DNA of 64,000 nt from Streptomyces sp. SW4 (GTDB taxonomy: Bacteria > Actinomycetota > Actinomycetes > Streptomycetales > Streptomycetaceae), in the NCBI GenBank assembly GCA_003248315.1, contig QKWM01000002.1:62001-126000 (forward strand), in the 5' to 3' direction. Numbering within the stretch: position 1 is the stretch's first letter; each line of letters begins with the position of its first letter. Of the stretch, positions 1 through 10,625 are shown piece after piece. A model generated the notes under the pieces. That model saw nothing but the letters and a program-made list of their open reading frames with translations, was not told the DNA's origin and ran no database searches. A program made the translations under genes and the position numbers.

Positions 1-3000
1 CGCCCGTTTCGACATCGGCGCCCATGTCCGCGCCGAGTGCGCGCGGGCCGGGGTGGAGCTGGACCCGGCGCGGCTGGACCGGCTGGAGGAGGCCGTGCGC
101 GGCGCCGTGCACGACCCGATCGGCGCCAACGAGGTCCTCAGCTACATCGGCAACGTGATGGCGAGCCGGATCTCCTCCTCCCGCAACCTGACCGGCCCGT
201 CCTTCACGCTCGCCGCCGACGGCACCGCCGCGGTGCGGGCGCTGGAGGTGGCGCGGCTGCTGCTGCTCGACCCGACCGTGGACGCCGTGCTGGTCGGCGC
301 GGTGGACCTGGCCGCCGGCGCGGAGAACACCCGGGCCCGGGCGCGGATCGCCACCGCGCTCGGCCAGGAGATGCCGGTGCTGGGCGACGGCGCCGCCGCC
401 GTCGTCGTCACCCGCGAGGACGCCGCGCGGGGCGGCGCGTGTACGCGACGGTCGACGCGCTCGCCGTGCACACCGCCCGAGCCGCGCCGACGCGGTGGCC
501 GGGGCGGCCCGGCGGGCCCTGTCGGCCGCCGGCACGGACGCGCGGGAGGTCGCCTACCTGGAGCTGTCGGGGGCCGTCGCGGCCGACCGGCGGGAGGAGA
601 CCGCCGCGCTGGCCGGGGTCTACCGGGCCGGCGAGGGCGACGACCCGTACGGCTGCGCGCTGGGCGGCACCACGGCGCTGGTCGGCGACACCGGGCGGGC
701 GGCCGCGCTGGCCGCCCTGGTGTCGGCGGTCCTCGCGGTGCACCACGCGGAGTTCCCGGCCGCCCCGGCCGGCCTGCTGGACGCCTCCGGCCCCGGTCTG
801 GAGGGTTCGCGGTTCACGCTGCTCGGCGACCCGCAGCCGTGGCTCGTCCAGCGGCGCGGGGGACGGCGGACGGCCGCGGTGAGCGTGCTCGGCGACGACG
901 GCCCGCACGGGTCCACCGCCGCCCACCTTCTGGTGCGCGGCACCGCGGCGGACGCGGCCGGGCCGCGGGAGGCGTCCTGGACGGACGGCCCCGGCGTGTG
1001 GATCCTGCCGTTCTCCGCCGACGACGGGCCCGCGCTGGCCCGGGCCGCGGGCGCCCTGCGCGCCGAGATCGCGGGCCGGGGCGCCGAGGCGGTGGTGCGT
1101 CAGGCCGCGCACACGGCCCGGACCGGGCGGCTGACCGCGGTGGTCGTCGCCGCGGACGAGGCCCGGCTGGACGCGGAACTGGCCGCCGCCGAACGGGATC
1201 TGCCGGCGGTGGCCGCGAACGGCGGGGAGTGGAGCACGCCGTCCGGCAGCATCTGCACCGCGCGGCCGATCGGCCCCGGGGGCCGGGTCGCGTTCGTCTA
1301 CCCGGGCGCGTTCGCCACGTATCCGGGCGCCGGGCGCGATCTGTTCCGGCTCTTCCCGGGCTGCGGGCGGCCTTCGAGCGGGAGGCCGACCGGCCCGCCG
1401 AGCGGCTCAAGCACCGCTCGCTGTTCCGCGGGCGCGGGACCGGTCGACCGGCGTGCCCTGATGCGGCACGAGGCCGAGCTGATCGAGGACATCCCGGTGA
1501 TGCTGGCGTCGGGCACCAACTTCGCGGTGCTGCAGACCCGGCTGCTGCGGGACGTCCTCGGGGTCGCCCCCGACGGCGCGTTCGGCTACAGCCTGGGCGA
1601 GTCCAGCATGCTGTTCGCGACCGGGGTGTGGGCCGAGTCGGCGCGCGACGACGCCGCGCTCGCGGCGACGCCGCTCTTCCGTGACCGGCTGCGCGGACCC
1701 AAGAAGCAGGTCCGCGAGTCCTGGGGGCTGCCGGCCAGCACCCCGGACGCGGCGGTGTGGACGACACGGGTGCTGCTGGCCGGCGCGGACACCGTGCGCG
1801 CGGCCATGACCGGCCTGGACCGGGTGTTCGTCACCCACGTCAACACCCCGCGGGAGACGGTGGTGGCGGGCGCGCCCGAGCAGGTCCGCGAGCTGATCGA
1901 GCAGGTGGGCTGCCAGGCGGCCAAGGCGCCCGCCAACCATGTGATGCACTGCCCGGTCGTCGACCCGGCGCTGGACGGTCTGGCCGCGCTGAACGACTAT
2001 CCGCTCGCCGACGACGTCCCGTCGCTGGAGCTGCTGTCCGCCTACGACTACGACACCGTCCCGGTCACCGACCGGGCGGAGCTGGCCGGGCGGATCGCGC
2101 ACACGCTGCGCTCCACGATCGACTTCGCGCGGCTGGCCGGCACCGCCCACGAGCGCGGCTACCGCTACTTCGTCGAGGTCGGCCCCGGCGCCACCTGCAC
2201 CCGCTGGATCACCGAGACGCTCGGCGAGCGGCCGCACCTGGCGGTGTCGGTGGACCGGCGCGGCGCAGCCGGTGCCGCGGCCCTCGCCCAGGCCCTGGCC
2301 CGGCTGATCGCCCACGGTCTCGACGTGGACCTGGGCGTGCTCTTCCCGCCGCCGGCGCAGGCTCCGGGTCCGGGCCCGTCCTGAGGGTCGCCTGCGGGGG
2401 CGAGGCGACCGTGGAGCGGGTGGCCCGCGCGGCCGCCCCGCTGCTCGCCCCGACCACTTCCGCCGACTCCCCCGAGGTGACCGCCGACATGAGCCTGGTG
2501 CCCGGCACTGCGCCGAGCGACGACGCGACCGAGGACACGGCACCGCAGGACGCGACGCCCGTGCCGGCCGCCGAGGGGATCGTCATCGAGGGGACCCCTT
2601 CGTCCATCTGCCCGAACCGGCCGGCGTGCCCGCCCTCGCGGGAGCCGCGGCGGCCCGGGCGGAGCACCCGGCCCAGGGGGCGCCGGCCGCTCCGGCCGCT
2701 CCCGTCGCCCGGGCGTCCGTACCGGGTCCCGTGTCGCCGTTGCAGGCGATCGCGGCGAGCGTGGCGCACGCCCACCGGGCCGCGCTGCGGGCCCAGCACG
2801 CCGTGCTGGACGCCTCGCTGCGGACGCTGACGCCGTCCGGGCAGCCGGCGTACCCGGCGTACCGGGCGCCGGCCGGCCCGCCGCAGCCGCCCGCGCCCGA
2901 AGGGCCGGCAGCCGAGCCGCAGGCGCCCGCACCGGAGGCCGGCGACGGCAGGCCCGTGATCTGGGACGAGCGGGACCTGCTGGAGTTCGCGCAGGGCCGG

Positions 3001-5366
3001 ATCGCCCCGGTGTTCGGGCCGGCGTTCGCGGAGGTCGACACCTACCCGAGGCGCTGCCGGCTGCCGGAGCCGCCGTACCACTTCGTCACCCGGGTCACCC
3101 ACGTCAAGGGCGAGACCGGGGTGTTCGAACCGTCGGAGATCACCACCGAGTACGACGTGCCGGTGGGCGCCTGGTACAGCGTCGACGGCCTGGTGCCGTG
3201 CGCGGTCACCATCGAGGCCGGTCAGTGCGACATGCTGCTGATCAGCTACCTGGGCATCGACTTCCGCACCAAGGGCGAGCGGGTCTACCGGCTGCTGGAC
3301 AGCCGGCTGGTCTTCCACGGGCCGCTGCCGCGCGAGGGGCAGACCCTGCGCTACGACATCCGCATCGACCGGTTCGTGTGGAACGGCGACAGCCTGCTGT
3401 TCTTCTTCAACTACCGCTGCTACGCCGACGGAGAGCTGATCCTCGAACTCCTCGACGCGTGCGCCGGCTTCTTCACCCCGGCCGAGCTGGAGGACTCCCT
3501 CGGCGTGGTGGAGACGGCCGCCGACCGGGCGCGGCGCGCGGCGATGACGCCGGCCTGGTTCAAGCCGCTGGCCCGCACCGAGGTCACCGCGCTGAGCGGC
3601 GCCGACCTGGCGCTGCTCGCCGAGGGCCGTCCCGGCGAGGTGTTCGGGCCGCGCTGGGACCAGCGGGCGGACGGGCTGAACCGTTCGCTCCGGCTGCCCG
3701 GCGAGATGCTGCGCATGATCGACGAGATCACGTCGATCGACCGGCTCGGCGGGCCGCGCGGCCTGGGGCGCCTGTCGGCCGTCAAGCGGCTGGACCCCGA
3801 CGGCTGGTACTTCCGGTGCCACTTCACCGGCGACCCGGTGCTGGCCGGTTCGCTGATCGCCGAGGGCGGTGTGCAGCTGCTCCAGGTGTACGCGATGTAC
3901 CTCGGCATGCACCTGGTGCTGCCCGACGGGGAGTTCCAGTCGGTGCCGGGCCTGGAGACCGAGGTCAAGGTGCGCGGGCAGATCACCCCGGACATGCGGG
4001 AGGTCCGCTACGAGGTGGACGTCATCGAGCTGACGATGCTGCCGCGGCCCACGGTGATCGCGGACATCACCGTCTACGACGGGGACAAGCCGATCGTGGC
4101 GATGCGCAACTTCGGCGTCCGCGTCCAGGAGAAGCCGGGCACCCCCTACCGGCCGGAGGCCGGCGGCGTCCCCGCGTTCCTCGGCCGCCGCAACGAGCGC
4201 GGCGAGGCGGCGTTCATCAACGAGCTGCACCTCGCGCACGCCGCCAAGGGCGACCTGGGCACGGCGATGGGCACCGAGTTCGAGATCTACGCCGACCGCC
4301 GGGCTCCGTACATCCCCAACGGGGACTTCCGGTTCGTGGACCGCATCATGCGGCTCACCGGCACCCGCGGCGACCTCTCCCGGGGTCGACGATGGCCACC
4401 GAGTACGACTCGCCGCCCGAGGCCTGGTACTACGCGGACAACGGCCCGGCGGGCATGCCCAACTGCGTGGTGATGGAGACCTCGCTCCAGGCGGCGATCC
4501 TGCTCGGCTACTACCTGGGCGCGACCCTGGCCAGCCCCGAGGAGGAGCTGTCGATCCGCAACCTCGACGGCCGGGCCACCTTCGTCAAGCGGCTCGACCT
4601 GCGCGGGAAGACGATCCGGCACGAGTCGGAGCTGCTGTCCAGCCAGGCGGTGCCCGGGGCGACCCTGCAGAACTTCCGTTACCGGCTGCTCGCCGACGAC
4701 GAGGTGTTCTACGAGGGCGAGTCGCTGTTCGGCTACTTCACCGAGCAGGCGCTGTCCCACCAGGTCGGCCTGGACTCCGGCCAGTACGTGCCGCCGTGGC
4801 TGGAGAAGGCCGGCGCGGCGCTGGAGGAGGCCGCCGTGCGGCGGCTGCCGGTGCGGTCCGACGACCGCTGGTTCACGCCCGCCCCGGGCAGCGGGCTGCG
4901 GCTCGGCGACGGCCATCTGCGGCTGGTCGACGAGGTGACGCTGGTCGACGGCGGCGGTGAGCACGGCAAGGGCTATGTGTACGGCCGGCGCCGCATCGAC
5001 CCCGACGACTGGTACTTCGCCTGCCACTTCCACCGCGACCCGGTGATGCCCGGCTCGCTGGGCGTGGAGGCCGTCCTCCAGGGGCTCCAGGCCCTGGTGA
5101 TCGAGTCCGGGCTGGCCGACGGCATGGGCCCGGTGCGGTTCGCCGTGCCGAAGGACGTGCCGATGGGCTGGAAGTACCGCGGGCAGATCCTGCGCGAGGA
5201 CGGCGAGATGACCTTCGACGCGCACATCAAGGAGATCCGGCGCACCGGGGGCCGGCTGACCGTCGTCGCCGACGCCAGCGTGTGGAAGCCGGGCCTGCGC
5301 ATCTACGAACTCACCGACATCGCCGTGGACGTCGTTCCCGACGAGTCCGCCGAGGAGGACCAGTGA
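1..5366 (+). CDS. PUFA-synthase subunit, PfaC/Pfa3-like (CLF-AT-DH-DH), 5' end outside window
   Basis: Iterative PUFA-type synthase subunit that selects chain length and dehydrates beta-hydroxyacyl-ACP. Domains in order: chain-length-factor half of a ketosynthase pair (to about 900; GPSFTLAADGTAAV near 211-252 has Gly at 221-223 where a KS has Cys); acyltransferase (about 1250-2350; GYSLGES at 1584-1604); Ala/Pro linker; two FabA-type double-hotdog dehydratases, each with a CHF..DPV motif (3817 and 5022). The order matches myxobacterial Pfa3 as I recall it, but no acylglycerol-phosphate acyltransferase follows. The frame changes near 437, 490, 1360, 1400-1437 (net two bases), 2370, 2605 and 4385, always consistent with lost bases, so I read one gene. 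The ketosynthase and ACP partner should lie upstream. The GTG of the next gene overlaps its stop. Confidence 0.85.
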
Positions 5367-6961
5367 CCACCGCCCCCGCCCGGACGAACGCCCCGCAGGC
5401 CGCGCCCGTGCACACGGACCCGGCCGGGATCCACCACGTGCTCGGCGCCCTGGAACAGCCCTGCTACATCGTCGACACCGGGCACGGCATCGGCGCCACC
5501 AACACCGCGCCCGGCCCCGGCGGGCGGATCGTGGCCGCCGCCGGGCCGCTGCCGCCCGAGCGGCTCGGCTCCGCGGAGTTCCGGGCCCGCAACGGCGTGG
5601 CGTACGCGTACATGGGCGGTGCCATGGCCGGCGGCATCGCCTCGGAGGAACTGGTGATCGCGCTGGCCCGGTCGGGGGTGCTGGCGTCCTTCGGGGCGGC
5701 CGGGCTGCTGCCCGGGCGGATCGACCGGGCGCTGACCCGGTTCGCCGCCGAGATCCCCCATCTGCCGTACGCGGTCAACCTGATCCACAGCCCGAGCGAG
5801 GACGCCCTGGAACGCGAGGGCGTGGACCTGCTGCTGCGGCACCGGGTGCGGTGCGTGGAGGCGTCCGCGTTCATGGACCTCACCCCGCACGTGGTGCGCT
5901 ACCGCGCCGCCGGGCTGAGCCGCACCGCCGACGGCCGGGTGCACATCGGGCACCGGATCGTCGCGAAGGTCTCGCGCGCCGAGGTCGCGGAGCGGTTCAT
6001 GCGCCCGGCGCCGGAGGCGATCACCGCGGACCTGGTGGCGCGCGGGCTGATCACCGCCGAGCAGGCGGAGCTGGCCCGGCGGGTGCCGATGGCCGACGAC
6101 GTCACCGCCGAGGCCGACTCCGGCGGGCACACCGACCGGCGTCCGCTGACCGCGCTGTTCCCGGGGCTGCTGCGGGTGCGCGACACCGTCCAGCGGGAGC
6201 TGGGGTACGGGCAGCGGATCGGTCTGGGAGCCGCGGGCGGCATCGGCACCCCGCGCGCGGCGGCCGCCGCGTTCGCGCTGGGCGCCGACTACGTCGTGGT
6301 CGGCTCGGTGCACCAGTCCTGCCTGGAGTCGGGCACCTCGGAGGCGGCGCGCCGGCTGCTGGCGGGCGCGGGGCTCGCGGACTTCGAGATGGCCCCGGCC
6401 GCCGACATGTTCGAACTCGGCGTGGAACTGCAGGTGCTGAAGAAGGGCACCCTGTTCCCGATGCGCGCCAAGAAGCTGTACGAGCTGTACAAGGCGTACG
6501 ACGGCGTGGAGGCGCTGCCCGAGGACGCGCGCCGGCAGCTGGAGCAGCAGGTGTTCCGCCGGCCGCTGGACGAGGTCTGGGCGGACGTCGAGGAGTACTT
6601 CACGCGGCGCGACCCGGACCAGCTGACCCGTGCCCGGCAGTCGCCCCGGCGGCGCATGGCGCTGATATTCCGCTGGTACCTGGGCATGGCCTCGCGGTGG
6701 GCGGTCACCGGTGAGGGCGAGCGCACCGCCGACTACCAGGTGTGGTGCGGGCCGGCGATGGGCGGCTTCAACGAGTGGGTGCGCGGCAGTTATCTCGCCG
6801 CGCTGGAGAACCGCAGGGCCGCCGACGTCGCCCACCACCTGATGCGGGGGGCGGCGTTCACCGCGCGGGTGCACCAGTTCGCGCTGAACGGGGTGCGGCT
6901 GCCGGCGGCGTGCACCGAGTACGTGCCGGTGCCGCCGGCGGCCGCCGGGGAGGCGCGATGA
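5363..6961 (+). CDS. PfaD-like enoyl reductase (FMN, nitropropane-dioxygenase fold)
   Basis: About 532 residues, the usual PfaD length. It is the trans-acting enoyl reductase of PUFA-type synthases: an FMN TIM barrel that reduces enoyl-ACP made by the neighbouring dehydratases. Visible support: an N-terminal IVDTGHGIGATN-like region, the phosphate-binding stretch GLGAAGGIGTPRAAAAAF and the following GADYVVVGSVHQ (about 6220-6310), then the family's long C-terminal extension. The GTG start at 5363 overlaps the preceding stop, so the two are translationally coupled. No frame break is needed. The pairing with a PfaC-like protein makes the assignment firm; the product is not predictable from it. 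Confidence 0.9.
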   Translation: MTTAPARTNAPQAAPVHTDPAGIHHVLGALEQPCYIVDTGHGIGATNTAPGPGGRIVAAAGPLPPERLGSAEFRARNGVAYAYMGGAMAGGIASEELVIALARSGVLASFGAAGLLPGRIDRALTRFAAEIPHLPYAVNLIHSPSEDALEREGVDLLLRHRVRCVEASAFMDLTPHVVRYRAAGLSRTADGRVHIGHRIVAKVSRAEVAERFMRPAPEAITADLVARGLITAEQAELARRVPMADDVTAEADSGGHTDRRPLTALFPGLLRVRDTVQRELGYGQRIGLGAAGGIGTPRAAAAAFALGADYVVVGSVHQSCLESGTSEAARRLLAGAGLADFEMAPAADMFELGVELQVLKKGTLFPMRAKKLYELYKAYDGVEALPEDARRQLEQQVFRRPLDEVWADVEEYFTRRDPDQLTRARQSPRRRMALIFRWYLGMASRWAVTGEGERTADYQVWCGPAMGGFNEWVRGSYLAALENRRAADVAHHLMRGAAFTARVHQFALNGVRLPAACTEYVPVPPAAAGEAR

Positions 6962-8730
6962 GCGCGGCCGGGCCGGCGGGGGCGCCGTACGCGGCCGTCA
7001 CGGAACTCGACCGGTCGCTCGGCGACCCGCGGGATGCGGGCAATCCGTTCGGGTTCGCGGCGATGGCCCGCCGGGACGCCGCCGAGGCGTTCCCGCGGGA
7101 GCTGGCCGACCGGGTCGGGCCCTGGCTGCGCACGGCGTTCGTGCCGGCCGGTCAGGGCGGTGACCTGGTCTCCCTGGACCACACGCTGATGCTGGTGCGG
7201 GCGGCGGCCCGCCGGGACGCGGCGGTGATGCCGGCGACGATGTTCAGCATCACCGCGGTGGTGTGCGTGCTCGCCGCGGGCTCGGCCGAGCAGCGCGAGC
7301 GGGTGGTGCGGCTGCTGCGGGAGGGCGGCTCGGTCGGGTTCGCGCTGTCCGAGGAGGAGCACGGCGGCGATCTGCTCGCCAACTCCTGCACGGCCGTCCC
7401 CGATCCGGGCCAGGACGGCTCCGGCTATCTGCTGGACGGCGAGAAGTGGCTGGTGGGGCTCGGCGAGCGCTGCCAGGCGCTGCTGGTGGTGGCCCGCACC
7501 GGGCGGCGCGGGCCGGGCGCGTTCTCGGCGCTGCTGCTGGAGGGCAGCGAGGTCGACAAGGCGCGCTCGGGGGTGCGGCAGCGGCCGGCCGGGATGCGGG
7601 GCATCGACTTCGCCGGGTTCCGGTTCGACGGGCTGCCGGTGCGCGCGGACGCGCTGGTCGGGCTGCCGGGGCGGGGCCTGGAGATCGCGATGAAGGCGAT
7701 GCAGGTGGTGCGCACCATGAGCACCGGGTGCAGCCTGGCCTGCGCGGACACCGGGCTGCGGCTGGCGTGGGACTTCGCCCGGGCGCGGCGGGTGGGCGGG
7801 CGCGGCGCGAGCGAACTGCCGTATCCGCGGCGGGAGCTGGCGACGGCCGCCGCGCTGGTGCTGGCCGCCGACGTCGCGGCGCTGACGGCGGCGCGGGGCG
7901 CGCACGTGCTGCCCGCGGCGCAGTCGCTGTGGTCGAGCGTGGCGAAGAGGACCGCGACCGACTTCGCCGACGAGGTCTTCGCCCGCTGCGCGGACGTCCT
8001 CGGCACGCAGGGCGTGCTGCGGGAGGGCCCGTACGCGGCGTTCGACACCGCCCGCCGGGACAACGCCGTCGTCCGCTACATCGACACCAGCCCGGTGGCG
8101 AACGTGCGGCTGGTGGCCGCGCAGCTGGCCCGGCTCGCCGGCGCGGCGGGCGGGACGTCCGAGGGGGCGGACGGCGACGCTCAGGCCCTGGGCCGGGTCT
8201 TCGACCTGGGGGCCGCGCTGCCCGAGGCGGACTACGACCGGCTCCAGCTGTCGGACCGGGGCGGGGATCCGGTGCTGTCCGGGCTGCCGGCGGTGGCGGA
8301 GGCGGTGCGGCACGCGGTGACCGAGGGGGCCGCGGCGCCGGTCGCCGACGCGGCCCGCATCGTCGCCCGCACCCGGCAGCTGGAGTGCGCGGTCAACGGT
8401 CTGCTGCACGACGTGGCCTGGCGGCTGCGGGCCGGCAAGGAGGAGGGCGGCGGCCCGCCGGAGCTGGGCGACCTGGCGGAGCGGCTGTGCCTGCTGCACA
8501 CCGCGGCGAGCTGTCTGCACCTGTGGTGGGCGGGCCGCGACCGCTCGCTGTTCGGGCTGCCGCCCGGGGACGCGGCGTGGCTGAGCCCCGTCCTGACGGC
8601 CGTGCTGGACCGGGCCGGCGGGCGCGTCGCCCCCCTGCCCGAGCCGGAGGCGCGGCGGCTGCTGGACGTCGTGACCCCCTTGTACGAGGAGAATCGCATG
8701 TTCTCGTGCACCGCACCCCACCTGGCCTGA
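6958..8730 (+). CDS. Acyl-CoA dehydrogenase-like flavoprotein, long form (first of a pair)
   Basis: About 590 residues, longer than the usual 380-residue family, with the FAD-binding core LSEEEHGGDLL...GEKWLVG in the middle and an extra helical C-terminal part. ATGA-coupled to the PfaD-like gene, so it probably acts on an acyl-ACP or acyl-CoA made by this synthase, adding or moving a double bond. The position of the family's C-terminal catalytic Glu (YEGT) reads YIDTS, and the alternative isovaleryl-type position holds Gln (MKAMQVVR), so the usual base is not visible; the adjacent Asp could replace it. It resembles the next gene in length and in this altered motif, which suggests a hetero-oligomer like the paired actinobacterial FadE enzymes. 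Intact reading frame. Confidence 0.8.
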   Translation: MSAAGPAGAPYAAVTELDRSLGDPRDAGNPFGFAAMARRDAAEAFPRELADRVGPWLRTAFVPAGQGGDLVSLDHTLMLVRAAARRDAAVMPATMFSITAVVCVLAAGSAEQRERVVRLLREGGSVGFALSEEEHGGDLLANSCTAVPDPGQDGSGYLLDGEKWLVGLGERCQALLVVARTGRRGPGAFSALLLEGSEVDKARSGVRQRPAGMRGIDFAGFRFDGLPVRADALVGLPGRGLEIAMKAMQVVRTMSTGCSLACADTGLRLAWDFARARRVGGRGASELPYPRRELATAAALVLAADVAALTAARGAHVLPAAQSLWSSVAKRTATDFADEVFARCADVLGTQGVLREGPYAAFDTARRDNAVVRYIDTSPVANVRLVAAQLARLAGAAGGTSEGADGDAQALGRVFDLGAALPEADYDRLQLSDRGGDPVLSGLPAVAEAVRHAVTEGAAAPVADAARIVARTRQLECAVNGLLHDVAWRLRAGKEEGGGPPELGDLAERLCLLHTAASCLHLWWAGRDRSLFGLPPGDAAWLSPVLTAVLDRAGGRVAPLPEPEARRLLDVVTPLYEENRMFSCTAPHLA

Positions 8731-8766
8731 CAGACCGCGCGCACCACGCAGGGAAGGAACCGCACC

Positions 8767-10549
8767 GTGACAGTCGACGACCTCGTCGCCCTGGCGGAGG
8801 GGCTGGAGGAGCACCTCGGGGACCCGCACGACGACCGCGCCCGCATGCCGTTCTCGAAGGTGCTCGCCTTCGACGAGCGGGAGGAGTTCCCCTACGAGCT
8901 GACCGATCTGCTCCAGGCCTGGGGCGTCCACGAGTACTGCCTGCCCGAGAGGTGGGGCGGGCGCGCCGGTGACGTGGAGGTCGGCTTCAACCTGGTGCGC
9001 CTGGTGGCCCGCCGGGACCCGACCACCGCGACGGCACTGATGATCACCAATGTGGCGTTCATGCCGCACTGGATCGCCGCCGGCGACGAGCAGGGCCGGG
9101 AGGCCGTGCACGGCATCCGGCACGGCGCCCGGATGTCCTGGGGGCTGTCCGAACGCGGGCACGGCAGCGACGTGCTGGCCAACGAGATGCGCGCCGAGCG
9201 GGTGCCCGGCGGCTGGCGGCTGACGGGCGAGAAGTACCTGATCGGCAACGCCACGATCGCCGACGTGGTCAGCGTCCAGGCCCGCACGAACGAGCGCGGG
9301 GGCCGGGCGGCTGGTCCGTTTTCGCGGTGGACCGGCGCCGCTGCCCGGCCGGCACCGTCGCGGCCCTGCCCAACGAGCGCCTGCACGGGCTGCGGGCCCT
9401 GGACATGAGCGGCATCCGGGTCGACGGCCTGTTCGTGCCGGAGGACGCCCTGGTCGGCGCCGAGGGGCAGGGGCTGGAGCTGGCGCTGAAGAGCGCCCAG
9501 GTGGCCCGGGTGGTCATCGGCTCCATCGCTCTCGGCGCGGTGGACACCGCGCTGCGGCTGACGATGGACTTCGCCGTGCGGCGGGAGATCTTCGGGCAGA
9601 AGGTCGCCGACATCCCCTACTCCCGGCGCCAGCTCGCCGAGTGCTTCGCCGACCTGATGGTGGCGGACGCGGTGTGCAGCGGTGCGGTGCGCGCCCTGCA
9701 GAGCAACCCCGAGCAGGCCAGCGTGTACTCCTCGGTGGTGAAGTACTTCGTGCCCACGCTGCTGGAGCGCACCATGGGGCAGTTGTCGGTGCTGCTCGGG
9801 GCGCGCCTGTACCTGCGGGACCATCCGCACTTCGGCGTCTACCAGAAGATGCTGCGCGACCTTGCGGCGGTGTCGTTCGTGGACGGCAACACGGTGGTGA
9901 ACCTGAAGAACATCGCCGCGCAGCTCGACGGGCTGCTGGGCACGGCGCAGGACGCCGGTGACGGGCTGCGGGCCGAGGCGGTGGAGCGGATCGGCACCAT
10001 GTTCGACCTGGGGGCCGAGCTGCCGGTGTGGCGTCCGGAGCGGCAGCTGCTGGTCAGCCGGGGCCGGGACGACGTCCTGCTGGCCCTGCCGGACGCCCTG
10101 GAACGGCTGCGGGGCCTGGCGGAGCGTCGGACCGACCGTGCGGAGCGGGAGTTGTTCCACCGGGCCGCCGAGGTCGGCGACCGGCTGCTGAAGGAGTTCG
10201 ACCGGCTGCGCGGCGAGACGGCCCGGCTGAAGCAGGACGTGGGCCGCGGGTACGCCGGCACCGCCGAGCAGTTCCGGCTGGCCGAGCAGTACTGCGCCCT
10301 GCACGCGGGGCGGCGGCGATCCATCTGGCGGTGCGCTCGCAGGACGCGCTGGGCGAGGGGTTCCCCGACGCGGCGGTGCTGCTGCTGAGCCTGGAGCGGG
10401 TGTGGCGGCTGTTCCGCCCGACGGAGACGGTGACGGACGCCGCCGTCGTCGACCGGGTGATGGGGGTGCTGTCCGGTCTGCACGGCCGGGCGCGGCTGTT
10501 CTCGCACTGGCCGGTCCGGGTGCGGGCCTCGGCCGACTGGACGGCGTGA
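8767..10549 (+). CDS. Acyl-CoA dehydrogenase-like flavoprotein, long form (second of a pair)
   Basis: GTG start preceded by AGGGAAGGAA, 36 bp after the previous gene. About 594 residues when read across two single-base losses near 9310 and 10315. The dehydrogenase core is clear: LSERGHGSDVLANEM, then GEKYLIGNATIADVV, then the helical domain. The usual catalytic YEGT position reads FVDGNT and the alternative helix position again has Gln (LKSAQVAR), the same pattern as its neighbour. Most likely forms a complex with that protein and tailors the chain from the PUFA-type synthase. The C-terminal segment (VLLLSLERVWRLFRP) closes the plus-strand operon. Could be a structural, non-catalytic partner. 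Confidence 0.78.
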
Positions 10550-10585
10550 GTCCGTCTCCGGGCGGGGTGCGGACCGGCGGCGGTC

Positions 10586-10610
10586 CGGCGGCGCGCGTGG
10601 GACGCCGCCG
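10586..10610. terminator. GC-rich hairpin between convergent genes
   Basis: Arms CGGCGGCG and CGCCGCCG (10586-10593 and 10603-10610) with a 9-base loop lie between the stop of the plus-strand dehydrogenase and the stop of the minus-strand reductase. There is no T run, which is normal for such GC-rich genomes. Confidence 0.4.
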
Positions 10611-10625
10611 GGCCGCCGCCGCGGA

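Noticed and set aside
1..5366. PfaC-like gene as a pseudogene
   Set aside because: All shifts are lost bases, conserved motifs remain on both sides of each, and the same pattern affects housekeeping-type genes such as metH.
1..10549. Enediyne polyketide synthase
   Set aside because: The DH-DH arrangement of FabA type, the PfaD partner and the absence of enediyne accessory genes fit a PUFA-type synthase.
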